A DNA stretch of 44,772 nucleotides from Nocardia aobensis NBRC 100429 (GCF_000308375.1 NZ_BAFQ01000025.1:1-44772), one strand, 5' to 3'; positions 32,027 through 40,797 are shown, counted from the stretch's first letter. Notes: generated by a model from the letters alone, not told the origin. A program made the numbers and translations.

Positions 32027-32455
32027 GTGCCGACCGGCAAGGTGAAGTGGTACGACGTCGACAAGGGCTTCGGCTTCCTTTCCCAGGATGAGGGCGAGGA
32101 CGTCTATGTTCGGTCGTCCGCCTTGCCCAAGGGTGTCGACGCGCTCAAGCCCGGCCAGCGCGTGGAGTTCGGGATGGCCGCCGGTCGCCGCGGCCCGCAG
32201 GCGCTGAGCCTGAAGCTGCTGGACCCGCTGCCCTCGGTGCGCAACGCGCAGGGCCGCAACGACCGCGTCCGCAAGGAAGCTCCGGCCCATCCGCGCAAGG
32301 CGCCCGACGACCTGCACGGCATGATCGAGGACATGATCACCCTGCTGGAGGCGACGGTGCAGCCGGAGCTCCGCAAGGGCAAGTACCCCGATCGCAAGAC
32401 CGCGCAGCGCATCGCCGAAGTGGTGCGCGGGGTGGCCCGCGAACTCGATCACTGA
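32027..32455 (+). CDS. cspB: Cold-shock protein CspB-like with C-terminal extension
   Basis: A 142-aa protein. Residues 1-~65 are a cold-shock domain that binds single-stranded nucleic acid: [20 protein letters not shown] followed by [17 protein letters not shown]1-like GFGFLS and RNP2-like DVYVRSS are intact. The C-terminal half is an extra helical region ([40 protein letters not shown]) found in the longer actinobacterial CspB (Rv0871, 135 aa) but not in the 67-aa CspA type. GTG 32027 gives the mycobacterial-like MPTGKVKWY start, with GGGTGAG 5 nt upstream; GTG 32018 (MSAVPTGK) is the alternative. It acts as an RNA chaperone or regulator; the tail's role is unknown. Confidence 0.9.
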   Translation: MPTGKVKWYDVDKGFGFLSQDEGEDVYVRSSALPKGVDALKPGQRVEFGMAAGRRGPQALSLKLLDPLPSVRNAQGRNDRVRKEAPAHPRKAPDDLHGMIEDMITLLEATVQPELRKGKYPDRKTAQRIAEVVRGVARELDH

Positions 32456-32481
32456 GTTCGCGAGCACCGCATTCGCGAGCG

Positions 32482-32499
32482 GGCCGCGCTCACGCGGCC
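32482..32499. terminator. Short hairpin at the cspB/DUF2771 convergence
   Basis: GGCCGCG-CTCA-CGCGGCC is a perfect 7-bp hairpin between convergent genes. It includes the DUF2771 stop codon within its loop (32490-32492). Confidence 0.5.
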
Positions 32500-33029
32500 T
32501 TGATCGACCACGCCTGATACGGCGAGAAGGCCTCGTTGCCGGCCTCGTCGCGCACGAGCAGCAGCAGCTGCACCTCGACGCCGATCAGGCGCAGGTTCGG
32601 TTCGGGATGGCTGTCCACCGTCACGGCCAGGGTGCCCTGCGGGTAGTCCCGGTACGACGCCAGGTGCTGCACGGTCTTACCCGGATTGTCGATCTGCTGG
32701 TACTCCAGCACCATGACCCAGGGCGCGTCGGCGATGTGCCGGGGTAGCGACAGCTGCACCGGGTAGCCCAGCGGCGGATTCAGTTCCGCGGTGATCTCGG
32801 TGCGCTTGCAGTCGGGCGAGACGCGGCCGTGCGGATCCGGTTCGCCGATCGTGCAGTACAGATAGGGCGGAACCGTGACGGTTCTGCCGTGCGCGTAGGC
32901 GGTGACCGTGGGATCGGCCTCGTGCGCGTTGTGCACCGCCACCGCCACGATGCCGGCGACGGCCGCGGCGACGACCAGAACTGCCGCCAGGGCCAGCGCG
33001 AGGATCGTGCGGGTGCTGGGCTTGGTCAC
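32490..33029 (-). CDS. DUF2771 exported/membrane-anchored protein (Rv0875c-like)
   Basis: A 179-aa protein with a short basic N-terminus and one transmembrane or signal-anchor helix (ILALALAAVLVVAAAVAGIV, residues ~9-30), followed by an extracytoplasmic beta-rich domain. CTIGEPDPHGRVSPDC holds two cysteines likely to form a disulfide. ELNPPLGYPVQLSLPRHIAD and GVEVQLLLLVRDEAGNEAF are typical of DUF2771. Start GTG 33029 overlaps the MFS transporter gene by 4 nt, so translation is coupled, and the pair corresponds to Rv0876c-Rv0875c. The constant pairing suggests that DUF2771 assists the transporter at the outer face of the membrane (inference). Confidence 0.82.
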   Translation of the reverse strand: MTKPSTRTILALALAAVLVVAAAVAGIVAVAVHNAHEADPTVTAYAHGRTVTVPPYLYCTIGEPDPHGRVSPDCKRTEITAELNPPLGYPVQLSLPRHIADAPWVMVLEYQQIDNPGKTVQHLASYRDYPQGTLAVTVDSHPEPNLRLIGVEVQLLLLVRDEAGNEAFSPYQAWSIKAA

Positions 33030-34780
33030 TGTGGCTGTTTTCCTGTCGCTAGGGGGACTTCCTGTTTGACGTGCTGCGGACGGTTACCGCCCAATCCGGG
33101 GAGCAGCGAATGCCCACGGTAGCTCACGAAGGTTTGCGCCAAACCGAGCGCCAGGACCGCCGTGACCACCGCGAAACCCTCCCAGTACACGGTCGGCAGC
33201 AGTACGCCGCCGGCACCGCCGACCACCCAGGACAACTGCAGCACCGTTTCCGAGCGCCCGAATCCGGAGGCGATCGATTCCGGCGGCAGATCGTCCTGGA
33301 TCGAGGCGTCCAGCGAAACCTTGGCCAGTGCGCTGGCACAGGCCGCCACCAGCGCGGCGACCGCTGCGCCGATCAGATTGTCGAGCAGCATCGCGACGAC
33401 GGCGACGGCGGTGCACGCCGCGGTGCACTCCACCACGATCAGCGACGGCCGGCCCAGTTTCAGCCGGGCGCCGGTCGCGTTGCCGGCGAAGTTGCCGATC
33501 GCCGCGGCCGCGCCGACCAGTCCGAGCATCGCGGCCTGCTGCACCGGGCGGTGTTCGGTCGATTTCGCGACGAAGGCCACGTAGAAGGTGAGAAAGCCGG
33601 TCAGCACCCGGATCGCGCTGTTGCCCCACAGTCCGGTGACCACCGACCGGCCCAGCGGCTGCCGGCGCCGGCTCGGTTTCACCGTCGATTTCTCGCCGCG
33701 GTCCAGCACTTCGGTGCCGCCGTCGCGGCTGTGGTAGCCGAGGGTCGCCGGCACCTCGCCCTCGGTGACCTCGACCCAGGACGGAATGCGCAGGCTCAGA
33801 TAGGCCCCGGCCGCCGCGATCAGCGCCGCGAACACGAGGGCGCCGACGGACCCGGCCACCGCGGCGACCGCTCCGGCCACCGCGCCCGCACCGAGCGTCC
33901 CGCCGACCAGGCCGAATACGGTGAGCCGGGAATTGGTGCGGACCAGATCGATCCCGGGCGGCAGCACCCGTGGCGTCACCGCGCTCTTGAGGACCGCGAA
34001 CGATTTGCTCGAGATCATCATGCACAGCGCCAGCGGGTACAGCGCCCAGCTGTCGAAATTGAAGATCAGCAGGATCGCGAAGACCACCCGGATCGCGAAC
34101 GAGGCCGACAGCGCGAGTCTGCGCCCGCGTTGCAGCCGGTCCAGCAGCGGGCCGATCAGCGGCGCGATCACCGCGAACGGCGCGATGGTGATCAGCAGAT
34201 ACAGCGCCACCTTGGTCTTGGATTCGGCGGTGGCACTGGCGAAGAACAGCGTATTGGCCAGCGCCACCGCGATCGCGGCGTCGAGGGCGAAGTTGGCCAT
34301 CGTCGCGTAAACGAGTGCGGTGAGCCCGGATTCGCCCGCGCCGTCGGCCCGCGCCGCGCGCTGGAAGGTGTGGAAACCCTTCTCGGTGAGGTGCCTGGTG
34401 CGCATCGCCATCACCCGCGTCACCGTCATCTTGCGAGGGACACGTTGGCGTTCGGCGATTTTCGCGTCCTTGGGCCGGGGCCGATCGGCCGCGTTCGAGG
34501 TCTGGGAGCTCGGCGCCTCGGACGACTCGCCGGCACGGTCGTCGCCGTGCGAGCCGCGCGGAGGGAGCGCTCGCGGCGGTTCGCCCGACGCCATCCGCCG
34601 GGTCACGAATTCGGGCACGTCCGGTTCACCGTTGCGGCGCGGGAGCGGAGGCAGTGGTGCGGACGACGGGGCGTTCGGCGGCGGGTACCGGTCGTAGCCG
34701 GGATGCCGCCGGGTAGCGGGATACTCCTCGCCGTCCCACGGACCGGGTTCGGTGCCGGAGGGTTCGCGGGAGGCAGTCAC
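33026..34780 (-). CDS. MFS transporter (Rv0876c-like)
   Basis: A 584-aa predicted major-facilitator permease. Residues 1-~140 are hydrophilic, Pro/Arg-rich and probably disordered in the cytoplasm. They are followed by about 12 membrane helices, among them AIAVALANTLFFASATA, LYLLITIAPFAVIAPLIGPL with DRLQRGRRLAL (the MFS loop 2-3 region), VFGLVGGTLGAGAVAGAVAA, AMLGLVGAAAAIGNFAGNA and VVTAVLALGLAQTFVSYRG. GTG 34780 (MTASREPSGTEPG) is chosen with GAGAGAA upstream; GTG 34798 is possible. It overlaps the DUF2771 gene. Substrate unknown, although helix loops resemble exporter-type MFS. Confidence 0.85.
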   Translation of the reverse strand: MTASREPSGTEPGPWDGEEYPATRRHPGYDRYPPPNAPSSAPLPPLPRRNGEPDVPEFVTRRMASGEPPRALPPRGSHGDDRAGESSEAPSSQTSNAADRPRPKDAKIAERQRVPRKMTVTRVMAMRTRHLTEKGFHTFQRAARADGAGESGLTALVYATMANFALDAAIAVALANTLFFASATAESKTKVALYLLITIAPFAVIAPLIGPLLDRLQRGRRLALSASFAIRVVFAILLIFNFDSWALYPLALCMMISSKSFAVLKSAVTPRVLPPGIDLVRTNSRLTVFGLVGGTLGAGAVAGAVAAVAGSVGALVFAALIAAAGAYLSLRIPSWVEVTEGEVPATLGYHSRDGGTEVLDRGEKSTVKPSRRRQPLGRSVVTGLWGNSAIRVLTGFLTFYVAFVAKSTEHRPVQQAAMLGLVGAAAAIGNFAGNATGARLKLGRPSLIVVECTAACTAVAVVAMLLDNLIGAAVAALVAACASALAKVSLDASIQDDLPPESIASGFGRSETVLQLSWVVGGAGGVLLPTVYWEGFAVVTAVLALGLAQTFVSYRGHSLLPGLGGNRPQHVKQEVPLATGKQPQ

Positions 34781-34870
34781 GATTCGATTCTCTCGCACTC
34801 GGCCGACGCGTGGACATCGGCCGGGCTGTGATCCGATGCGTGTCGGCCGCCGTCGGGGCGACCGTCGCGC

Positions 34871-35650
34871 TCACATCGGGACGAATCGGACCTCGAACAT
34901 GGTGGGCCAGTACTTTCCGGTGATCAGGAAGCGGTCGGTGCCGGGGATCTGGGCGATGCCGTTGAGGACGTCGGCTCCCGTGCGCTCGGTGGGGCGCAGC
35001 AGGCCGCCGGCCTCGATCTCGGCCAGTACCGCGCCGCTGACGGGATCGATGTGCAGGATCTGATCGGTCGGCCACACGTTGGCGTAGATCGAACCGTCTG
35101 CGGCGCAATCGAGTTCGTTGAGCCGGGCGTCGTGATGGCTGGTGAGCCGGATCGTTCCGGTCGTCGCGAAGGTGGCGGGGTCGCGGAAGGTGAGGGTGTC
35201 GCTGCCGTTGCTCATCACCACGCGGTCGCCCCGGGTGCACAGGCCCCAGCCTTCGCCGTCGTAGTGGACACGGCGGCGTTCGGCGAGTGTGCGCGGATCG
35301 CGGGCGAAGGCGGTCTCGTCCTTCCAGGTGAGTTGCCAGACGGTGTCCCCGGCGCGGGTGACGCCTTCGCCGAAGTAGTCGCCGGAGAGTGTGGCGGCGG
35401 CGATCGGCGCGCCGGTGGCGAGATCGGTGGCCCGCACTCCGGAGTCGCCTTCCATCCCGGTGCTCTCGTAGAGAACCGGGCCGTCGACCTCGAGTCCCTC
35501 GGTGAATGCGGCCCGGTCGTGCGGCCGGGTGGCGACCACCTCGACCCGCAGGCGCGGGGTGTTGTCGTCGCGCTCACAGGCCGTGGCGGACAGCATTGTG
35601 GCCGCCGCGATCAGCACTGCTGCGGCCGCCGCACGGCGTTGGCATTTCAT
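34871..35650 (-). CDS. Glutaminyl-peptide cyclotransferase (plant/bacterial QC type), lipoprotein-like export signal
   Basis: A 259-aa member of the glutamine cyclotransferase (five-bladed beta-propeller) family, which converts N-terminal Gln of peptides to pyroglutamate. Family stretches: AFTEGLEVDGPVLYESTGME, GDYFGEGVTRAGDTVWQLTW, YDGEGWGLC, MSNGSDTLTFRDP, LNELDCAADGSIYANVWPTD and VLNGIAQIPGTDRFLITGKY. The N-terminus (RRAAAAAVLIAAATMLSATAC) is a signal sequence ending in a possible lipobox with C25, so it acts outside the cell or on the outer membrane face. TACATT at 35658-35663 ends 7 nt before ATG 35650, indicating a leaderless mRNA. It is divergent from the DUF3027 gene with only 17 nt between starts. 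Confidence 0.88.
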   Translation of the reverse strand: MKCQRRAAAAAVLIAAATMLSATACERDDNTPRLRVEVVATRPHDRAAFTEGLEVDGPVLYESTGMEGDSGVRATDLATGAPIAAATLSGDYFGEGVTRAGDTVWQLTWKDETAFARDPRTLAERRRVHYDGEGWGLCTRGDRVVMSNGSDTLTFRDPATFATTGTIRLTSHHDARLNELDCAADGSIYANVWPTDQILHIDPVSGAVLAEIEAGGLLRPTERTGADVLNGIAQIPGTDRFLITGKYWPTMFEVRFVPM

Positions 35651-35654
35651 ACGG

Positions 35655-35663
35655 CAAAATGTA
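35655..35663. promoter_or_regulatory. Overlapping divergent -10 elements
   Basis: On the minus strand TACATT (35658-35663) ends 7 nt before the cyclotransferase ATG. On the plus strand CAAAAT (35655-35660) ends 7 nt before the DUF3027 GTG. The two hexamers overlap by 3 nt, so RNA polymerase could not open both at once. Confidence 0.45.
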
Positions 35664-35667
35664 GGGC

Positions 35668-36960
35668 GTGAGCGCAGTGTCTGTTTCGGAGTCCGGCGTG
35701 CGACCGATCCTGGCGGAGGCGGTCGACCTGGCTCGCCGTGCGCTCCTGGAGTTGCAGCCCACGGGTGTGGGCGAACATCTGGGCGTCACCGGCGAGAACG
35801 AGTGTGCGGCCACCCATCACTTCGCCGCGACCCTGCCGGGGTACCGCGGCTGGCAGTGGGAGGTCGTGGTCGCGGCCGCGCCCGATGCCGAGTACGCGAC
35901 GGTCAGCGAGTCCGCCCTGCTGCCCGGGCCCGACGCGCTGGTGGCGCCGGACTTCGTGCCGTGGGATCAGCGCATCCGCCCCGGCGATCTGGCCCCTGGC
36001 GATCTGCTCGCCCCGCGCGTCGACGATCCGCGCCTGGTGCCCGGATATCTGGAGACCGGCGACCCGGTGGTCGACGAGGTCTGTGAGGAGATCGGTCTCG
36101 GCCGCCGCCAGGTCCTCAGCCGCGAGGGCCGCGTCGAGGCCGCCGAGCGCTGGTATTCCGAATTCGGTCCCGACACCGAGATGGCGCGTTCGGCCCCCGG
36201 CACGTGCGGAGTCTGCGGCTTCTTCGTGCCTCTCGCCGGCGCCCTGCGCGCCGCCTTCGGCGTCTGCGCCAACGCGATGGGCGCCGACGGCCGGGTGGTC
36301 CACGTCGAATACGGCTGCGGCGCCCACTCCGACACCGAAATGCCCACCGGAGCCGGCTCCCCGCTCTACGAGGCCTACGACGATGCGGCGATCGAGGTCG
36401 TCCCGGCGGAGGAATTGACCGCGCGGGACGGATCCGCCGATGCGGAACAGTCTCCCGCCACCGAGGGAGCGAGTGCGGAGGACACACCCGCCGGCGACAA
36501 CACAGCCGCAGCGTCGACCGCGGCCGTGGCACCCGGCGGCGAAGGTACTGCCGAGGCCGAATCGCCGTCGACCACCGTGGACGACGTCTCCGCGACCGGT
36601 GGCAGCGGAGCCGACGCGACAGCTGCGGGCGAGCCGTCCGATTCGGCTGCTGCTTCGCCCGAAATCGCCTCGAACCCTTCGGCTTCTGTCGTCGAGCCGC
36701 AGGAACCGAGCGCCGCGGCAGCCGGTGGCGATGCCGATGGAGCTGCGGCGCGTGTCGAAGCCCCCTCTGCCACCGCGGGTGCCGCAGCCGCCGATGCGGA
36801 CGACGAGCCCCCTGCGGCTGCCGAGCCCGCCGCGGCCGAGGCGGATCACTCCTCCGCCGAGCGCGCGGCCGGGGTCGAACCGGTTCGCTACAGCGATGCC
36901 TGGGCGGTGTCCGCGGTGCGGGTGCAGCCGGGTGAATCCGGGGCGGCGGAGGAGAACTGA
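35668..36960 (+). CDS. DUF3027 protein with long disordered tail (Rv0877-like)
   Basis: A 430-aa protein. Residues ~8-245 are the DUF3027 domain: AVDLARRALLELQPTGVGEH, FAATLPGYRGWQWEVVVAAA, LVAPDFVPWDQRIRPGDL, LLAPRVDDPRLVPGY, VLSREGRVEAAERWYSEFGP. A probable zinc site is formed by CGVCGF, the C of FGVCANAM and CGAHSDTE. Residues ~249-430 are a low-complexity tail of Ala, Glu, Pro, Ser and Asp, longer than I expect for the family. GTG 35668 has no ribosome-binding site and a -10-like CAAAAT 7 nt upstream, suggesting a leaderless mRNA. The next gene, a GHKL ATPase, starts 26 nt downstream in the same direction. Biochemical role unknown. Confidence 0.82.
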   Translation: MSAVSVSESGVRPILAEAVDLARRALLELQPTGVGEHLGVTGENECAATHHFAATLPGYRGWQWEVVVAAAPDAEYATVSESALLPGPDALVAPDFVPWDQRIRPGDLAPGDLLAPRVDDPRLVPGYLETGDPVVDEVCEEIGLGRRQVLSREGRVEAAERWYSEFGPDTEMARSAPGTCGVCGFFVPLAGALRAAFGVCANAMGADGRVVHVEYGCGAHSDTEMPTGAGSPLYEAYDDAAIEVVPAEELTARDGSADAEQSPATEGASAEDTPAGDNTAAASTAAVAPGGEGTAEAESPSTTVDDVSATGGSGADATAAGEPSDSAAASPEIASNPSASVVEPQEPSAAAAGGDADGAAARVEAPSATAGAAAADADDEPPAAAEPAAAEADHSSAERAAGVEPVRYSDAWAVSAVRVQPGESGAAEEN

Positions 36961-36986
36961 CGAGCGCGAGCGGGGGAGCCGTAAGG

Positions 36987-39827
36987 GTGACACAGGATCC
37001 GTTCGGCACCGCGGACTTGCGTGCGGGAGTACTCACCGCATGGCGGAATTCGCCGACTCGCCTGCGCGAGGACGCCGCCACCGAGGCGGATCTGGTCCGG
37101 GCCGGGTACCGCGATCGGTTGCTCACCGAGCTGGCGCAGAACGCCGCCGACGCCGCGGTCAAGGCGGGGGTCTCCGGCCGGGTCTCCGTGTGGCTGCGGG
37201 GCCGGGCTCTGCATATCGCCAATACGGGTGCGCCGCTGGATCTTTCCGGCGTGCACGCACTGACGGCGTTGCGCGCGTCGGGCAAGACGGGCACGGCGGT
37301 CGGCCGGTTCGGTGTCGGGTTCACGGCGGTGCTCTCCGCCGGTGACGAAGTGGAATTTCGTTCCACCACAGGATCTTTGCGCTTCTCCCGGGCACAGACT
37401 CTGACCGAACTGCGCGACAACGGCATCGACCTCCCCGTCGGCGCGGACGGCCCCGCCGTCCCGGTGCTGCGCTTGGCCTGGTCGGTGGCGGTCGCCCCGG
37501 AGCCCGGTTTCGACAGCGAGATCGTGGTCTGGCTGCGCGAGGACGTCGACGCCGCGGACCTGCTCGCGACCATGCGGGCCGAGGCGGTGGATCTGCTACT
37601 GGAACTGCCGGGCCTGCATACGATCCGGATCGGGGACGACGAATCCTGGCGCGCGGTCGAGGATCTCGGCAACGGCCTGCAGCGGGTCTGCATCACCGCA
37701 CCCTCCGGTGAGGACTTCCGGTGGTGGCAGTACACCACCGAGCGGGCGCGCTGGCTGCTCCCGGTGCGTGACGGCCGGGCCGTGGCGGCGTCCGCCGATG
37801 TGCTGCGCGCACCGACCCGCACCGACGAGGAATTGTCCCTGCCCGCCCTGCTGATCGCCGATATCGCCCTGCAACCGGATCGGCGCCGACTGATGCCCGG
37901 CGCCCGGGTGGCCGAATTGGCCGAGGGCTATGCGGATTTCGCCCGTGCCCTGCCGCCGGGGGATCGGCTGGTCCTCGTTCCGGCGCCCGGCTTCGCGCGC
38001 AGCGAGGCCGACGGCCTGTTGCGTGAGGCATTGGTGAAGCAACTGCGCGAAAATCCGTGGTTGCCGGTACTGGCCCCGGCTGCCGGTGCGAGCGACGGCC
38101 CGGCCGATGCCGGGTTCGCGCTGCCCGATTTCGGCGGCACCGCGAGTACGTCCGGAGACGACGTGGCGGCCCCGGTGCGGACCGATGCGGCGCCGTCGCG
38201 TGCGAGTGTATTTCCGGGCGTCACCACCGAACTCGCCGATCTGCTGGCGACTCTGCTGGGGCCGCTGGTGGTTCCGGAGTTGTCGGGCCGAGCCACCGCC
38301 GAACTGCTGGGCGTGCTCGACGTCCACCGCATCGGCCTGGCCCGCGTCGCCGAACTGACCGGAAGTGTGCAGCGCCCGCCGCAATGGTGGTATTCGCTCT
38401 ACGACGCGCTGGAACCGTTCGTCACCGACCCGCTCGCCGCCGAGGAGTTGGGGGCGCTGGCCGTTCCGCTCTCCGACGGCCGCCTGGTCACCGGCCCCCG
38501 CACGGTGGTGCTCGACGATCAGCTCGAGGACGCCGTGGCGGTGCCGTGGGCGCGGCTGGCCCACCCGGAGGCCGCGCACGAGCTGCTCTGCCGCCTCGGC
38601 GCACAACAGGCCGGTGTGGAGGATCTGCTGACCGACACCGCGCTGCGCGCCGAACTGGATTACCGCCCCGACGACGAGGATCTGCGCGAGGCCGTGCTCG
38701 GTCTCGCCGCCCACCTGCCGGCCGGCGTCACGTTGCCGACGTGGCTCGGCGCGCTCGAATTGCCCGACAGCACCGGCGAATTGCGCCCCGCCGACGAACT
38801 GCTGCTCCCGGGGGCCCCGCTGGCCGGGGTGCTGGTCGGCGATTCCCCGTTCGGCACCCTCGACCCGGAGGTCGCGCAACACCATCCGGCCACGGCGTTG
38901 CGTGCGATCGGCGTCGGCTGGGGGTTCACCGTCGTCACCGAAACCGATCCCACCGGCCCCGACCACGACCTCGACGACGAGGACCGCTGGTGGCAGGGTT
39001 TGCCGGAAGATCCGCCGGAGTTCGCGGCGGTGCGGGATCTGGATCTGGTCGCCGACGACGCGTGGCCGCAGGCGCTGCGGCTGCTGTTGTCCGAACCGGC
39101 CACCCGCGGCCTGCTCGCCGACCGCGACGGCTACACCGCGTGGTGGTTGCGCCGGCACGCACGGGTCGACGGCCGCCCGCTCGGCGTGTATCGGGCCGGC
39201 GCGGATCCGGTGTTCATCGATCTGCTGCCCGAGCTGCCGGGTTTCTCCACGGCCGATCTGGCGGCGCTCGACGCGGTGCTCGCCGACCCGGCGAACATCA
39301 CCGCGGACCTGGCCGTGGCTCTGCTCGAGGCACTGGCCGATCCGGCGAAAAGGCCCACACCGGAAGCGGTTTCGCAGACCCACCGCCGACTCGCCGCCGC
39401 CGTGCCGCAGCTGGATCTCGACGCGATCGGCGTGCCGGAGCGGGTGCGTGCCTTGTCGGGAGCGGTGATCGATCCCGATCGGGCGCTGGTCCTGGACCGG
39501 CCATGGCTCGGCTTGGCGTTGCCGCCGGATCGCCTGGTGGCCGGCGATATCGAGCATGCGGGCGAGCTGGCGACGCTGCTCGACGTGGCCGCCGCCTCGG
39601 AGGCCGTCCACGCCGAGGTGCTCGGCGCCGGAAAACGCACGACCTGGGCGGACGAGCCGCTGGGCGTGCTGTTGCGACTGCAGTTCGGATTGCCGGCACC
39701 GGCCGGTGAGCTGGTGCTGCACGATCGTCTGGAGGTCCGGCTCACCGGCGCCTACGAGGCGACGGTGGCCGTGCCGTGGTGGCGTTCGGGCGACACCACC
39801 CACGTGCAGCGGCAGCCGAGTTCGTGA
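36987..39827 (+). CDS. GHKL (Hsp90/sacsin-like) ATPase-domain protein
   Basis: A 946-aa protein whose first ~200 residues form an Hsp90-type GHKL ATP-binding domain. The N-box is LLTELAQNAADAAVKAG, the G1 box IANTGAPLDLSG and the G2 box VGRFGVGFTAVLSAGD. In G1 the usual Asp that contacts adenine is Asn (N of ANTG), a variant shared with sacsin-like proteins. The remaining ~740 residues resemble no domain I know; they are Leu/Asp/Pro-rich with repeated DLDLVADDAWP- and LPELPGFS-like segments. There is no signal peptide or membrane helix. GTG 36987 follows the DUF3027 stop by 26 nt with GTAAGG upstream, so the two are probably cotranscribed. A chaperone or conformational ATPase role is inferred only from the fold. 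Confidence 0.82.
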   Translation: MTQDPFGTADLRAGVLTAWRNSPTRLREDAATEADLVRAGYRDRLLTELAQNAADAAVKAGVSGRVSVWLRGRALHIANTGAPLDLSGVHALTALRASGKTGTAVGRFGVGFTAVLSAGDEVEFRSTTGSLRFSRAQTLTELRDNGIDLPVGADGPAVPVLRLAWSVAVAPEPGFDSEIVVWLREDVDAADLLATMRAEAVDLLLELPGLHTIRIGDDESWRAVEDLGNGLQRVCITAPSGEDFRWWQYTTERARWLLPVRDGRAVAASADVLRAPTRTDEELSLPALLIADIALQPDRRRLMPGARVAELAEGYADFARALPPGDRLVLVPAPGFARSEADGLLREALVKQLRENPWLPVLAPAAGASDGPADAGFALPDFGGTASTSGDDVAAPVRTDAAPSRASVFPGVTTELADLLATLLGPLVVPELSGRATAELLGVLDVHRIGLARVAELTGSVQRPPQWWYSLYDALEPFVTDPLAAEELGALAVPLSDGRLVTGPRTVVLDDQLEDAVAVPWARLAHPEAAHELLCRLGAQQAGVEDLLTDTALRAELDYRPDDEDLREAVLGLAAHLPAGVTLPTWLGALELPDSTGELRPADELLLPGAPLAGVLVGDSPFGTLDPEVAQHHPATALRAIGVGWGFTVVTETDPTGPDHDLDDEDRWWQGLPEDPPEFAAVRDLDLVADDAWPQALRLLLSEPATRGLLADRDGYTAWWLRRHARVDGRPLGVYRAGADPVFIDLLPELPGFSTADLAALDAVLADPANITADLAVALLEALADPAKRPTPEAVSQTHRRLAAAVPQLDLDAIGVPERVRALSGAVIDPDRALVLDRPWLGLALPPDRLVAGDIEHAGELATLLDVAAASEAVHAEVLGAGKRTTWADEPLGVLLRLQFGLPAPAGELVLHDRLEVRLTGAYEATVAVPWWRSGDTTHVQRQPSS

Positions 39828-39839
39828 TACGCGACGCGG

Positions 39840-40466
39840 CTATTTCGCGTAGGTGGTGATCATTTCCGCCAGCACGTCGAGCTGGGTGCGCACCGCCGCG
39901 CTGTCGTCGTCGACGAGCCAGCGCAAAACGATTCCGTCGATGACATTCAGGGTGAATCGGCTCAACGTCTGAACCGGAATTCGCCATTCGGTTCCGGTGG
40001 CCACGCGCCCGTGCTCGAGGACGTCGGCGACGGTGGCGTCGTTGAACAGATACTGTTCGCGCGCGATCGCGAGTTTCGCTGGGGTCTGCTCACTTTCACG
40101 CAAAGCGTAGGTGGTGGTTTCGTAGGTGAGCAGTTGTCGTTGCGGTGTGGATTCGATGTTCAGCCAGAGCAGTTCCAGGCTGGCGCGCACCAAATTTTGA
40201 AGGGATTCTTTTCCACTTCCGACTTCCTGCCAGACCGTTTCATTGGTCTCGACGGAATCGCGCAATTCCATCGACAATGCTTTGACCAGCTCGGTCATCA
40301 GCGCATCTTTGTTTTCGAAACAGTAATGCACCACACCGAGCGATACCCCGGCCGCCTGCGCGACATCGCGTGTAGTTACCCCGGCGACGCCCTTTTTCTC
40401 CGCGAGGCCGATGGCGGCCTCGATGAGGTGGGCTCGTCGTTCTTCGACGCTCAATCGGGAGGACAC
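39840..40466 (-). CDS. TetR/AcrR-family transcriptional regulator
   Basis: A 208-aa TetR-family protein. The helix-turn-helix is TTRDVAQAAGVSLGVVHYCF followed by ENKDAL; the ligand-binding part has LVRASLELLWLNIESTPQRQ and a YETTTYALRESEQTPAKLAI helix. It is convergent with the GHKL ATPase gene (12 nt between stops). Start GTG 40466 (MSSRLSVEERRAHL) has no clear ribosome-binding site. Codons in its central part (LRESEQT, YLFNDATV) are less GC-rich than in its neighbours, perhaps reflecting a more recent origin. Targets unknown: no clear operator was found next to it. Confidence 0.87.
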   Translation of the reverse strand: MSSRLSVEERRAHLIEAAIGLAEKKGVAGVTTRDVAQAAGVSLGVVHYCFENKDALMTELVKALSMELRDSVETNETVWQEVGSGKESLQNLVRASLELLWLNIESTPQRQLLTYETTTYALRESEQTPAKLAIAREQYLFNDATVADVLEHGRVATGTEWRIPVQTLSRFTLNVIDGIVLRWLVDDDSAAVRTQLDVLAEMITTYAK

Positions 40467-40553
40467 GGAAGCGAGTTAAGCCGCCAGGACGCGATGAGTC
40501 AATTCGCACACTGTAAAGTCGGCGCGCTCGGGCGTGGCGCGTGCCGGCCGGTG

Positions 40554-40790
40554 TCACAGCCCTTTCTGCGCGCCTTTGTCACCTCTGCGGGCGCCGCGGC
40601 GCTGAATCACGAAAATGCTGTAGCCGAGCAGTCCCACGCCGAGCCCCATCAGACAGATCGGCCGCGCGTCGGCCCAGCTGTCGTTGCACCAGACCACGAT
40701 CGTGGCCACCAGCCACACCAGCGAGCCGACGGCCAGCACGGGACGTGGATCGGTCAGCCGCGGCGGGATCTCGGGCACCTCGGGGGTCAC
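40554..40790 (-). CDS. DUF2530 membrane protein (Rv0879c-like)
   Basis: A 78-aa protein with two transmembrane helices (VLAVGSLVWLVATIVVW and ICLMGLGVGLLGYSIFVI) and a basic C-terminus QRRGARRGDKGAQKGL, matching DUF2530/Rv0879c. Start GTG 40790 (MTPEVPEIPPRLTDPRP) is chosen because TATCGT at 40798-40803 ends 7 nt upstream, giving a leaderless start. An ATG at 40826 would lie inside the MarR operator. It is divergent from the MarR regulator, as Rv0879c-Rv0880 are in mycobacteria. Function unknown; probable target of MarR repression. Confidence 0.78.
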   Translation of the reverse strand: MTPEVPEIPPRLTDPRPVLAVGSLVWLVATIVVWCNDSWADARPICLMGLGVGLLGYSIFVIQRRGARRGDKGAQKGL

Positions 40791-40797
40791 GAAGTCA

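Noticed and set aside
37596..39803. 735-codon minus-strand frame opposite the GHKL ATPase
   Set aside because: A typical high-GC shadow frame (Arg/Gln/Gly-rich, no motifs). The plus-strand frame carries clear ATPase motifs.
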